Source: Phalacrocorax aristotelis
Lineage: Eukaryota > Chordata > Aves > Suliformes > Phalacrocoracidae
DNA length: 64,000 nucleotides
Reading direction: 5' to 3'
Assembly (NCBI RefSeq): GCF_949628215.1
Contig: NC_134277.1
Coordinates: 124,731,963 to 124,795,962, forward strand
Shown: positions 13,901 through 25,900 of the stretch, piece by piece
How the letters are laid out: the number at the start of each line of letters is the position of its first letter
Numbering within the stretch: the first letter of the stretch is position 1
Notes under the pieces: model-generated
Told to the model about the DNA's origin: nothing
Database searches by the model: none
What the model saw: the letters and a program-made list of their open reading frames with translations, nothing else
Position numbers and translations under genes: made by a program

Positions 13901-16900
13901 CCACAACTATCCTAATTTCGAAGCCCAGCTCCAGGTTGTTAGGTGACAGCTAGGTGCATCCTCCAGAAAGCAGGTCAAAGTCAAAGCCCCACCAAGCCAG
14001 GAAATGCATGGGAGAGACCACCACTCTTCTCCCAGAGACCACACAGGGAATGAAAGCATCTTGTTTATGTACAATATAAGTAACTGTATGTTTCATCACA
14101 AGCATTAAAACTTAACTCTGAGGCAGGCAGAACATCATTTTTCCATCAGCCACATCCAAAAGGTGTGCTGAACGGTAACATGGCAATGATCTCTGTGTAG
14201 GTGAACTGGTGAAGCCTGGATCACAGTGCGTCTGTGCCTACTTACTGGCTGATGGTGATGTCTGAGGAGGCTTGGCCTTTCCCACAGCCCATCCCTGTGC
14301 TGGGCACTGACTCCTATGAGACTTCCAGGAACTTAGATGTTGAGATCTGTAACTTAACAGATCTTCTGTCTACCACCAGATGTGGTTGGAAACAGCTCAG
14401 GAGGCTAATTGTCCTCAATATTTTACTTTTAGTGTTACTTTTAAAATAAATCTAAAATACTTCATCAACTGTTAAATGTAAGAACAGACTGCAGCAATCC
14501 TAGAGCTGCCCGGTGACACCATCCGAGCAGCAGCTGACGATCTTAAAAAATGGCAGATCCGTTTTCCAGGTTCACTGTTGCAAGCGCTTAATTACTCTCA
14601 CAAGAAGGATGAAAATTATTCTCAGGAGTCCAGAGATGTCAGGTGTAGGCTGAGGACTTCATACAGAAAAAGGGAAAGGGCACAACTTTGGTTTGTTATT
14701 CATTTGGTTCAGTTTGTAAGCACAGCCTAATTTCAGGAAGTAGCTGTGATTTTTTTCTTGTGTAATTTACTTTAGGACTCAATAAAGAAGAAAACAGTTC
14801 TTACTGTTCCGTCCACTTCACTGTTTCATCTGAGGATAATCAAGTTAAGAGCAAAAACAGTGGATCTGACTTAGACCAAGATAGGATAAAGTATTTGTTC
14901 TTGAACTGCATAATGACTGGCATTTACTATGAGAGGCAGGAGGATTATAATATTTTAAGGTATTCATTTTCTTGCATTGCAGTGCTTGATTTTGTAAAAC
15001 CTTCTCTTTTTATTACCAAACCGATTTGTTTAAACACAAGCATTCCTCTGGGAGAGATGTCTTCGGGGAAGGGAGTCTCCCTTTAGGGATTCCTTGCCCA
15101 TCCTGGAGTTTAGTATCCCAAATAAGCTTTGGCACTCGCACCCTTTGTGCCTTCTAGTAGTTGGAACTTGTGCTCAGATTCGCAGGGATACTCAGACTGC
15201 ACCAGGGGAGTGGCCAAGTAGCTCCTCTCTGTCCCTTTGTCCTATTTTTTAACTGAAAATTCTTCCTCCATTTACTGATCCATATTACCCAGAATTCTGC
15301 AGGTCAATAAGTGGGACATCTAAAACATCTAAGTAAGAGGGTTAAAGGGTGTTTCTCAGTTTACATTCAGGTCTTCTGGACAGTTTGACATGAAATAGTT
15401 GGGTAGTTCTCCAATGAGAAGACTGATAAATTTAGTCTCAGCCTTAAATGCCAGGGGCGTTTCTTCAAACCAGCATTTCTTTATGTTCACTGAAATTTTT
15501 GATTCTGAAAGATGGTTGCTATTTTTATGACAGACTAGCCATCCTCACTGCACTGTTTATTCTGTTCGTACAGACCCTTTGCAGATAAATGCATGCGCTT
15601 CATTTAAGTACAACAATAACATCTGCTTGAATGATTTACCTGCCCAACAGTGGCATACTCAGACTCATAAAAAAGCTGTGTTCTCTCAAGTGTCATAGTG
15701 GGTTGTAAGCAGACACACTTTAAACAGAAAGAAAAGCCAAACTCTACTAGTTTCCTACCAGCCTTTCCAAATCATGAGGAGAAATAAGTTGGAGGAAGGA
15801 TAGGCTATTGCAGGCGGGATGCTTTCAGTCCCGCTTTGTCTCTTCTGTGTTCAGTCAGGAGGTAGATTTGACATGAAGTGCAGACAGGAGATTGGGAGGG
15901 ATGTTTCGTCCACCCAGGAGGAGGACATGGTCTTTCAAAACAGTAGTGTAATGGAGGGAAACCGCCACAAGTGTGGTCTGTTAATGACTTGTTTTGAACA
16001 AAGGTGCGTAAAGATGGGATATAAATATAGGTTTGTCCAAATTTCTACCCATCTGGACTGCTGTTCTCCCTCTCTCAGGACACTTCTAGAACCGCAGCAA
16101 AGTGCAGTGTATTTCCAATTCCAGGGAAACATGACAGCGCCGGAGTGGCCAGAGGAGAAGGTCCAGCCTGCAGAAAGGCGCATCAGTCTCTCTGAGCATC
16201 AGACAGGGGAAATGTGGTTTCACAGGAACACATCAAGGGCCTCCCCCAAAAGCTCAGTAGCTCTGAGGTTTTTTTTCTTCTTTTTTTTTTTATTCAGGTC
16301 CTTGTACCTATAACCTGTAACTCAGTAGCTGTGGTATGAAGGGAGATATGGGAACTGATACCATTTGTAAGTCTGCTCCTAAGCCTAAAGCAAGCATGAC
16401 ATTTAGCCAGTAATTTGTGCTGTCTGCAATCACAGTCTCTCTAATCCAGGCATGCACTCCTATATGGGTAAGATCACATAAGGCATTGCTGAGAGAAAAA
16501 TTAGTAAGAGATTCTGCAAGGCAGCCCCAGGCCTTTCTGCTTACTTCCACAGGGGTATCTAAGTAGCAGGGATAACCTGACCCCTCTAAATCAGTATTTT
16601 TAGAGTTGCATTGATAACTTAGTACACCGGGGTAGATGTCACCTGAAGTTTTCCCATTTCCCAAATATGTTCACACCATCTTCTCACCATCATTCTTATC
16701 ACATCAGCTCCTCTTCCTCCTATCATCATTCAAAGGTCTTTTTAAGATGCTGGAGAAATACTCCTGGTCACCACCTCAAACTAGTCTGCAATGAGACAAA
16801 TACAGAGTTTGCTCTTCATGCCAGCATCTATCAGCCTAAAACATTCTAACTTCTGATACTATTCTTTTTAACCTCATACTCTTTAGAAGTCTCTTATTGC

Positions 16901-19900
16901 CTGCTCTTTATTCTTTTGGTCTTATTTTTCAAAGGAGTTATAGTGTATTTTAGCGCTGATGTCTTTTCATGTTCTCCACCACATCCTGTGAGTGAGTTAT
17001 ATTTTCTCCCATCCGCCTTTTAGGCATAATTCTGCCACTTCCTCCAGATTTTCTGAGGACCAAAATCTGATCAAAAGTCAATGGCAGAAGTCACAGTGTC
17101 TTCCTCGGGAGTCATGTCAAGCTGGAGTATGGCTGTGCAACTGGGCTTTCAGATACACTTTGAACTACTCTGAAACCTTGAGCTGTTCAGGAACATTGGT
17201 TCCAGATTGCCCATTAATCTTGCTTTCTGAATCAGCTCTGGAATATAACTACAAACTACTTTCTATACCTAAAAATGGCAGTCCTGTCAGTTTTGGATTC
17301 ATCTTTAATTTAACTATATTTATTACTTACCAAGCACCTGTCTGGTTAGGATCCTGTGTAACAATTAGGTTACGTGTGACCCAGAATAGCAGGAACATTC
17401 CTGGAGGTCGTGGTTGGATGGGTACCTGTTGAGTGACATTTATACTATGAAGATATTTTTCCTTTGCTAATCATGAAAAGAGGAACATATTTGTGTCTCC
17501 AGTTTTAGTACATTTAATTTCCATTATGGACAGAGAAGAGGACCCCTAACAGCACAAGGAGGACTAGTGCTTTGGCACTAATCCTCCACCTTTGAGGTTC
17601 CCCATTCAAATTGTAAGTGCACAGTGACACCTTCTGGAAGTTTGTAATGAGAGTTACTGAGCAGCTCCCTTCCATCGTCGGGGGCGGGGGGGGGGGGGGA
17701 GATCACAATTTTTTGGATGTAGAACCTATTCTTTTTCTGGTCAACATTTTGCCCAGACCTTTGGTACAGGTTCTTTGATGTCGTCAGGACATACACTAAC
17801 AGAATGTTGTCCTGATGGGAGAATTTCTTTTTCAATCAACCCAAACCTGTAGGGTTTTTTTAATGATTCCAAATAATTCAGAGCTTTCTGGGGGGAGAAA
17901 AAAAAAAAAAAGAATAGAATTAGAAATTTATGTTATCCTCATGATTTAAAAAAATGTATTTGGCACTACATTTTTAACTACTAACATACATAAGGTGAGA
18001 CTACTAACATACATAAGAATATAGTGAGGCTTCATTTTGCCAAACATGGCAAATGAAATGAATGACATGGTTTCTTAATGCAGACATACAATGCAAAGAT
18101 TTCATTTTTTGTATGTGTCATACTGCAATTTCTAATTAGACCTTCTTTGCCCAAGCTGCCAGCTTCCTGGGTAGTCTGTCAATCTGCCAGAAACTCTGAG
18201 TCACCAAGGATTTTAAGCACATGAGTTGTGCCACAGAACTCCATCCGAGGGCTCACAAACCCCACGGTGCCTGCACGCATCAGCTGGACTGGGGCCAGAA
18301 TGGGGAGCAGAGCCATCACTGGCCTGACTCCGATGCTCTAAAACCCGGCATTCAGTCCTATTACTGGAAAACATCTCCTTATTTCTAATATTTAATTCCA
18401 CCTCAAAATTTCTCTTTAAGCTTCCTCTTCCTTAGAAGTAGCAAAGATGTGATATGTAGGAGTGAAAAAGAAACAGATCTGTGAGTGGAAACAGTGGAGT
18501 AGAGACTGACTGATATAAATACTGAGGCTGAGAGTTTTGGCAGAACATGTATCTGGGATTGACCAACCTGAGAAAGTACATCACCCTAGAAAATAACCTT
18601 ACGGTGCTGGAATAATTAGCAAAGTACTATGCAGAGCCATCAACAGCAAACAATTCTGGCTGCACTGGCATCTAAGCCAAGTCTAAGCATTACAATAACT
18701 TTTCAAGCATTAGTCCTAACGTAATGCCATTACAGGTTTTAGCATAAGACCTCGAGGAAGATTAATCCTCCAGCAAAAGACTAAGAGAAACCCTATGCTC
18801 TACGTATGTCCTACTGAATGGTCATGTTTTGACAGTGTGAATGACATGGCATCGGGAGGAACTGACTTACACATTTGGGCTCATACAAAATAAATTCTAC
18901 TGGAGAATTAACACACGCTATTAACGTTTATGAAAAATGAAGGACTAACAGGCATCGCCATGTGTGAGATCACTTAAAGCCCTGTGGAGTCCATGCAGCT
19001 CTCTGGTTAGTTTTACATGTTTGAAGACTCTGTTTTATTCTGCCTCCCATCAACATTGAACCTACCTCTTCCAGTTGAAATCAATTACTAATATATGCAT
19101 TAAGAAAAGTTACTTACACCTGTATGTAACTAATGTTGAAAGAATACAAATATTTAAAAGTTCAAGAAAGCTGTTTCCCATAAGATCACCAGCATTACGT
19201 TCACTTCAAAATGTCGTTACCTAAAAGGCATTTTTTGAATATGCATATATATTTACATTTTAAGCTTTTATTAAGGACTAAGATAAAGAAAATACTAGAA
19301 TACTGCTGAGATATATATATAAAAATCTAAGTCCAACTAAAGTTCCTGGAAACTCATTTTACTTCTGAAAATACCTCCTTTCCCAGAAAAGCCTATCAGT
19401 CTTCAAAGTGATTTGTAACAAATGCACTTTCATGTCAATGAACATAGTTAAAAATGGCTTCCTACTTTCTGTTTGAATTGCTCCCTAATTCACTATGAAT
19501 CCTCTCCATTCAGTGGTCTAGAAACTCTCTAACAACTGAAGTGAGCAGGAAACACTAAAATAGACTAATACCCATAAGCCGCCCTACAGATGTGTATGAC
19601 CTCTCCTTGGGCAAGGAGCAGGAGTTCAGGCGTGAGGCCCAGCAATATGTCCTAACACCTTAAAGCAAAACAGGCCCCCAAAAGGCTAATATGTGCATTA
19701 TGTCACTCCCTGAAGTGTGATTGCAAGAAAGTTGAAATACAATATCAAAATAGAGATACATGTTCTATATTGCCTTTCTTACAACCTGTTCTTAACATTA
19801 TCAATGAGAACAAAAAAATTACTGTACAAGTTTGTAATAGTAGTAATAATAATAATAACAACAACAATAATGTTCTACCATTCTGTGAACAACAATAATA

Positions 19901-22900
19901 GGTTCCTTCTTTCCCACAAAGACAAAATGAGGAAAAGATATTAACTAGACAGATCTGCAGAAACAGAGAGGCTGGAGTCTAAGAAACATACAAAGGGACA
20001 ATATTAAATAAGAAAGGCACCCTCAGATAAAGTCACTCCTTTCTGATGTAGAATAAAACTACTGCATGCCGGATAGACTTCCCTCCTAAAAGCTTATCAG
20101 TAGCTTATGTAGACTTCATGCGAAGTATTCAGGGAAGTCTAGTAATGAGATTTTTTTTTTCTAATGCCTTATATAGTAGTAGCTAATATAAATTTTTTTA
20201 ATTGGTGATTTAATATTTGGCATGTATGTTACAAACAGGTGTTTGTATGGGATTATGAGGTAATTTTATTAAATACACAGTTCACATGTAAACACTCCAT
20301 TTTCCATAACCTATTTTTTGGAACCAAGACCCAAGCCCAATACTCCCATGCCTAACTCACTTGTCAAGATGTTTCCATTTTGCTTTCTTGCTGTTGTAGC
20401 CAAGTTGAATTAACCTGTACAAAGTAGGGCAGCAGTGGGGACTAACAGTACAGTCGTAGACATGCACGTGCAGAGCAAGCTACTCTGATGACTGAGGGAA
20501 TTTTCTTTCACACGTGACAAATGCATGCTCAAATTCCTTTTAGGCAGAGGAAGCGGTTCAACCTCTGTCTCTCAGCTCTTAAAGTCCCTCAACTGTAAAC
20601 CCCATTTCAACAAAGTCCAAGCACTTGTTTATGCAGTTCTCTTATGCAGCTGGACATCAGCCCACATCCATTAGTCAGGGAGAAGGAAGAAGATGATGCC
20701 TATTTTACCAATTTTCAGAGGACTTTAGGACTCCAAGATGCTCAGCAGTTTCAGGATTTAGGTAGCTGCATACATATACAGTAACACAGATGTACCTGCC
20801 AACAAAGCCAGGTAGGGTTGCCTGCAAACACCAAGCACTGGAAGATGCTCAGCTTAGGTGGCTTTGTTTATCTAACTGCATTCATGCTAGGGAACAGGAG
20901 CACCATCAGTTTATACAATACTATGTGCTATCACTGTGCATATTAATGTTGAAAAAACTAGCCATTTTTAATAAGGTGTTAGTTGATCATGATGCTCCTG
21001 AGAGAAATACTAAAGATGCAGCAAGATCATACCTTCCAAAGGGGTTACACTGTGCCAGCATTTTAAACCTGCCTTTGCCAGAGCACTCCTGCTAAGATTT
21101 AGAAAGCCACCTGGGACCATAAGTCTAGAGGGGGCTTAGGGGAGCCACATCCACTCACTGGTCTGAGAAATGACTACCCTTCTTGGCAGAGTGACTAGGA
21201 GCTGGATTCAAAGGCCAGTGGTGTTAACAGGTGTTTTGATCTTGGTCTCAGGACACATGAAGAACCACCTTGGTACACTTACTGAGTCTTTCTTGACTTT
21301 TCTCTGCAAAGGAGTGAGGCGGTATCCTAATTGTCAAACCTGTAATACCTCCATAGGTCCTGTCTGGGCCTTGACAATTGTAAATCAGCACAGAAGCGTA
21401 TTTAACATCTCAGCTATGTGCTTTGTGCCATGACCAAAAGGGCAGAGATTTGCAGAAGGGCTCCTTGCCACTGGGTAGGAGAAATATGAAGGGGGGGGGG
21501 GGGGGGGGGGGAGGAAATCAACCATTCTATTTTTCACTCCCTCCTGGGAACATTGCCCAGCTTCCACCCTAGTTCACCTTTCCAAACAGACCTAGGGGAA
21601 CTCTCTGCTGCTAAGCAACAGCAAGCTCTCCTTATGTGCAGGAATGGCAGCTTTCCCTGCAGGTCTCAGTTCTAACAAGCACCTTCTGCTGGCACCAAGG
21701 GCACCACAGCTGCGTTCGCCAAGTGCTGCAGCAGTGGCTTTGGCCTTCAAGTGTGGCACCATCACCATGGGTAGGGCTTTCTTCACACTATGCAGACTTC
21801 AGTTCCTCTCTGTCTCTTTGATATCAGGAGATTGGTTGTAGGCCAGAAACGGGGAGGATGTTTTATGAAAATACAGAGCCCTGACCAGGAACAGGCAGAA
21901 ATCACCACTAGAGAAAAGGGAGGCAGAGCTCGAATTGCAGCGATTTCTGTCTATTCCTATTCCTGGATCACGCCCTGGCAGGGTGGCTCCATCTCTCCAG
22001 GACCATGACAATCAGCAAGGAAGGCTAAGATCATGCTGCCCTGCCGCTTGCAGACCGGAGTGGGCTCGCTGAGCTCGGCGGGAGGCGGCGGGGGGGAGGC
22101 GGCGGGGCGGTTCAGGACCCTGGACAGGGCCGGGACGGGGCGCGGCTCCGCGCCCTCGGAGGGGCCCCGCCCGCCGCCGCAGCTCCTGCCGCCGGCTGCC
22201 GTCGGCTTTCCGGGAGGGGTCGGGGTTTGGGTTTTTGGCGGGGGGCGGGGGCGCTCTTTGCGTGGGTTGTAAGTGGCCAGCCCCGTCCCCGCGCTCTTCT
22301 GGCACTACGTCCAGCCCTGAGCCCGAAGGGGCACTGGCTTGGTACGAGGTATCTCCTCCACTCCGCGCCTAAAAGGCCGGCTGAGAAAAATTAAAAGCAG
22401 GGAGCGTGCCTGCGGGGGGAGGGTTGGGGGGGAGGGGGCAGCCCCGAGCACCCAGGGACCGACCGGTGGGGGTTCAAGTCTGCACGGTGGTTGAGGGGCT
22501 CCCCTCGGGGCTGGGCTGTGCAGGGCTCCCGCCTGCCTTCCCCGATAATGCTCATTTCGTGTTTTCTTTTTCTCTCTTTCTCTCTCCCCCCGCCCCGTCC
22601 CCCCGCTCCCACACCTCCCCCGCACGCCGCAGCCTCCGAGGCCCGCCGGGCCCCTCGCCCCGCTGTCAGCTCTGCTCTCCAGCCCTTTCCTGCGGCCGCA
22701 GCTCCCCGCCCGCCGGCCCTGCCCGCGTTTCGTCTCGGCGCCCCGTCGATACGCCCCGGGGCCCCGCTTCGGCCCCGCGGGCTCGGTGCCGCTGCCGGCC
22801 GGGAGAGGGGCGGCCGGCCGCTGCCCGCTCGCCGCCCTGCTGCAGGGCCGCTGGGCTCAGCCTCTCCCGCCGGCCCCCGCCCCGGCCCCGCCGCCGCCCA

Positions 22901-25900
22901 GCCGCCTCCCCCCGGAGAGCCGGAGATGCCCGGCGTGCCACGGAGCCGCGCCGCCGCAGCCCCCCGCTGCCCCCGAGCCACCCGGCGCTGTGAGTACCGC
23001 TCGTGGGGCTGCGCCCGCCCCTTCCTCCTCCTCCTCCTCCCCGCACCGGGGAAGCCGCTGTCCGCCCACGTCCCCCCAGCCGGCACCGGCGTGAGAGTCT
23101 CGGGCGAGCTCCCCCGGCTGAGAGCCCCGGGCCCCACGGGCAGAGCCCGCCGCTCCCCATATGCCATCCCCACCGCTCCCCGGGTCCGCTGCCTCCAGCA
23201 CGGCGGCTCCTGCAGCCGCCGCGCTCCGCGCCCGGTGCACCGGCGGGGGGGGAGCAGCCCCGACGGCGGGGGTGCCCGCCAGCGCTCCCGGGAACTGGGA
23301 GTCCAGCTCCGGGAACGCGCAGGGCGTTCATGCACCGCCTCAGTCTCGGTTTCACGGGAAGACCGTGTCGCTCTGCCCGGGGACGGCGGTGACACAAGCC
23401 AATCGCAGCCGTCCCGTTAACCCTTGTCCCGCCGACGGCTGCGCCGCGTCCTGCCAGCCCCCAGGGACCGCCCGGGGCGGGGGGGGTGGGGGGAAGAGGG
23501 GTGCGCGGTGTTATCGGTGAGATCGTCCCCAAAACGCGTCGGTGCTGGTACGGGGGCCGCTGAGAGGGCCGCCCCGGGGTAACGGGGGGAGCCCCGAGCT
23601 GGCGGCCCCCGCCCGCCCTCCCTCCGCCGCGGGGCCGGGCCCAGGCCCGCCTTCCCGGGTCCTCGCTGCGCGGCTGCCGCAGCCCGGTAACTGCATCGCG
23701 CCCGCTGAAACGGGGGAACGACACCGGGAGAGCCCGGCAGCGCCTCTGGAAGACGGGAGGCGGCCCGGCGGGGGAGGGAGGGAAGATGCATCCCTGCAGT
23801 TACTTAACATGCAAGCGCGCTCCAGCCCCGGGTTTATAAGCACGGCTCTCGTTTAAGGCATCCTCGAGCACTAAAGCACCAGCACGGAGCCCCGCGGCGG
23901 CATCGCCGCCCCCTCAAGCCCTTCCCACCCTCCCCTGAGCGCCCACACCCCCACCCGCACACGCACGCTCGCACGTCGGTTCCTCCGCCGTCTCTCCCCC
24001 CGCCGCCGGCCCCATGGCTCCCCCCGCGCCCTCCCCAGCCCGCTGCCGCCGTGGGGGCGCGGCGGCGGCCGCTCCCGTTGCAAAGCGCCCCTGAGCGCCG
24101 GCGGCCCCCGGTGCTCGCCTCCCCGGGGGCGGCCCGCCGCCAGCCCGCCCCGTCGCGCCGGGGCCGGGGAGGGGAGCGCGGGCTGCCGTCCTCGCTCCCC
24201 GTCCCCCCTCGCCGGGCTCCGGCCACGGCGAGCGAAGCCCACCCGCGTCCGCGGCCGGCATCGTGAGACCAGCCCGCGAGGGCCGGGCGCATGCGCGGGG
24301 CGGCCGAGCCGCCGTCCCCGGGCGCCCAGCCCGCCGCCACCGGAGGGGAAACGGGCGAGGACTCCCGGCGGAGCCCCGCCGCCGACACCGTAAGTACCGC
24401 TCGGTCCCGCCCGGCGGCCGCCGAGCACCGCGGCACCGCGCCCCGGGCAGGCGCCGGATCGTTACCGGTGGCCGCGACCTCCGCGCCGCAGCCGGGGCCG
24501 CCCCGGGACGCGACGGGGCTGGACGGGACGGGGGGTGCCAGCGTTCGGCCCCCGTGGCCGGGGAGCCGCGTCCGCCCCACCCCGGGGGGAGCCGGCGCTA
24601 AAGGTGCTTCCCGCCATCTCCCGGAGGGCCGGGAGCCGCCAGCCCCGTCCCCGCACCGCCCCGTCCCGTCCTTCCCCACGGGTCCCCAGCGCAGGGCCCG
24701 GTGGTACCGGGATGACCCCCGGCCCGGGAGCGAGGGCACGACCCGCTCCCCCGCCGCCGCCCGGGGCGGGATCGCGCCCCGCTCCGCGCCGCCTCCCTCG
24801 CCCCGGTGCAGGTGACACCTGGACTGGGCTCCCGCCGCGCTCCCACGGGCCCTTCCTCCTCTGTTCACAAGTGGGAATGAAGATAAGGCAGCATCCATCC
24901 CCCCCCCCCGCCCCCTCGCGAAGGGAGCCCCGCAGCCCGGCCCTTCTTGGGGCCCTCGCAGAGTTGGGGAGCTGAGGGGCGGCAAACAAGTGTTTCCGTA
25001 TTGACTCTTCCAGCATCAGCTGCCACTTCATGCGTCCTCGGGTGAGAGAAAGGGCTCTTCGTGAGCTCTCCCATTAGTTCACGTCAGTAGGTAAGAAAAA
25101 GCAGGTAATGAAAATTGGACACAACTGCAGAAAGTGAAATAAGATTATCCTTGTCCATGCCAGTAAGAATTACCGTAATTTAATACCGATGTAATTTACT
25201 CGATGCAACCGTGCCAGTATTTCATTTTGGCTATTGAAAAATGTAAGATCGAAACTTTTCGCGCAGTGCCGTCGGTATGACGTAACGGCGAGGAGCCTCC
25301 TCGCACCTCTGTGCCCGCTGCCCAGCGCTCTGCGGAGCCGCGTGCCGTGGTGCCCGTTACGCCGCTGCTGTACCACAGGACCAAAAACCAGTAACCGCCA
25401 ACTCAACGGAACAAAGCACCGAGCTCACTGTCGGCTAGGAGAGCCGGGGCTGTGCTCAGGTCACAGTTAGGAGTGTCTTTCCAAACTAAGAGCGCGTTCA
25501 AGCCAACTGAATGTAAAACTCACACTATGTTCTATAAAATGCTTCTAAGATGAGACAACAGTTACTTTATTTGCCCCCTACTTTCTTATCTGCTCCCCAC
25601 CGTCGATACTTATTTTGATATCTGTACTCTAGGGTCCCAGAGAGTTAATCGCGGAAGCATCGCCTCGGCTGTTCAACGCCTCTGTATCCCTTGGAAAGAG
25701 CAGTGCATGTCTCTCAGCCTAAGCAGTGCTTTTTGAGGGCTCAGCTTAAAGTACCAGAAAGGAGGTGGCAGAGTATAAGGTCTGCGTGGCTCTCGGAGCC
25801 CAGGTCACAAGCTGATGAACCCGAAGCAGAGGCAGCTACCAGTCCTCAGTCGCTTGTAAAAGTTCATTCCTCTTACTGTCACTAGAAGTTATCCCAAGGG

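Larger units (their letters stand above)
4901..22632 (+). other. RGS20: RGS20 long-form intron 1
   Basis: A GT-AG intron of 17.7 kb if the long form is right. It holds a CR1 3' end, an inverted CR1 fragment, poly-G tracts and a GC-richer block. ORFs up to 175 aa occur (for example 11,227-11,754 on the - strand) but show no family motif and fit chance expectation. Confidence 0.55.
22030..24960. promoter_or_regulatory. CpG island, RGS20 short-form promoter region
   Basis: About 2.9 kb is very GC-rich with dense CpG, unlike the AT-rich flanks on both sides. It contains the long-form exon at 22,633-22,989 and the short-form first exon at 24,291-24,389. Many GGGCGG/CCGCCC-like words suit Sp/KLF binding. 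No clear TATA box is seen before 24,291, which is usual for island promoters. Nearly all six reading frames stay open because A/T-rich stop codons are rare, so the many long ORFs here are not evidence of genes. Confidence 0.85.

Noticed and set aside
15819-16313. 164-codon + strand ORF
   Set aside because: No motif, no splice or promoter support, ends in a poly-T translation; fits chance.
23834-24985. 383-codon open frame on the - strand in the CpG island, and many other long frames at 22-25 kb
   Set aside because: Stop codons are rare at this GC level, so all six frames stay open. Products are Gly/Arg/Pro/Ala low-complexity with no family motif. Only the two RGS20 exons have splice and homology support.
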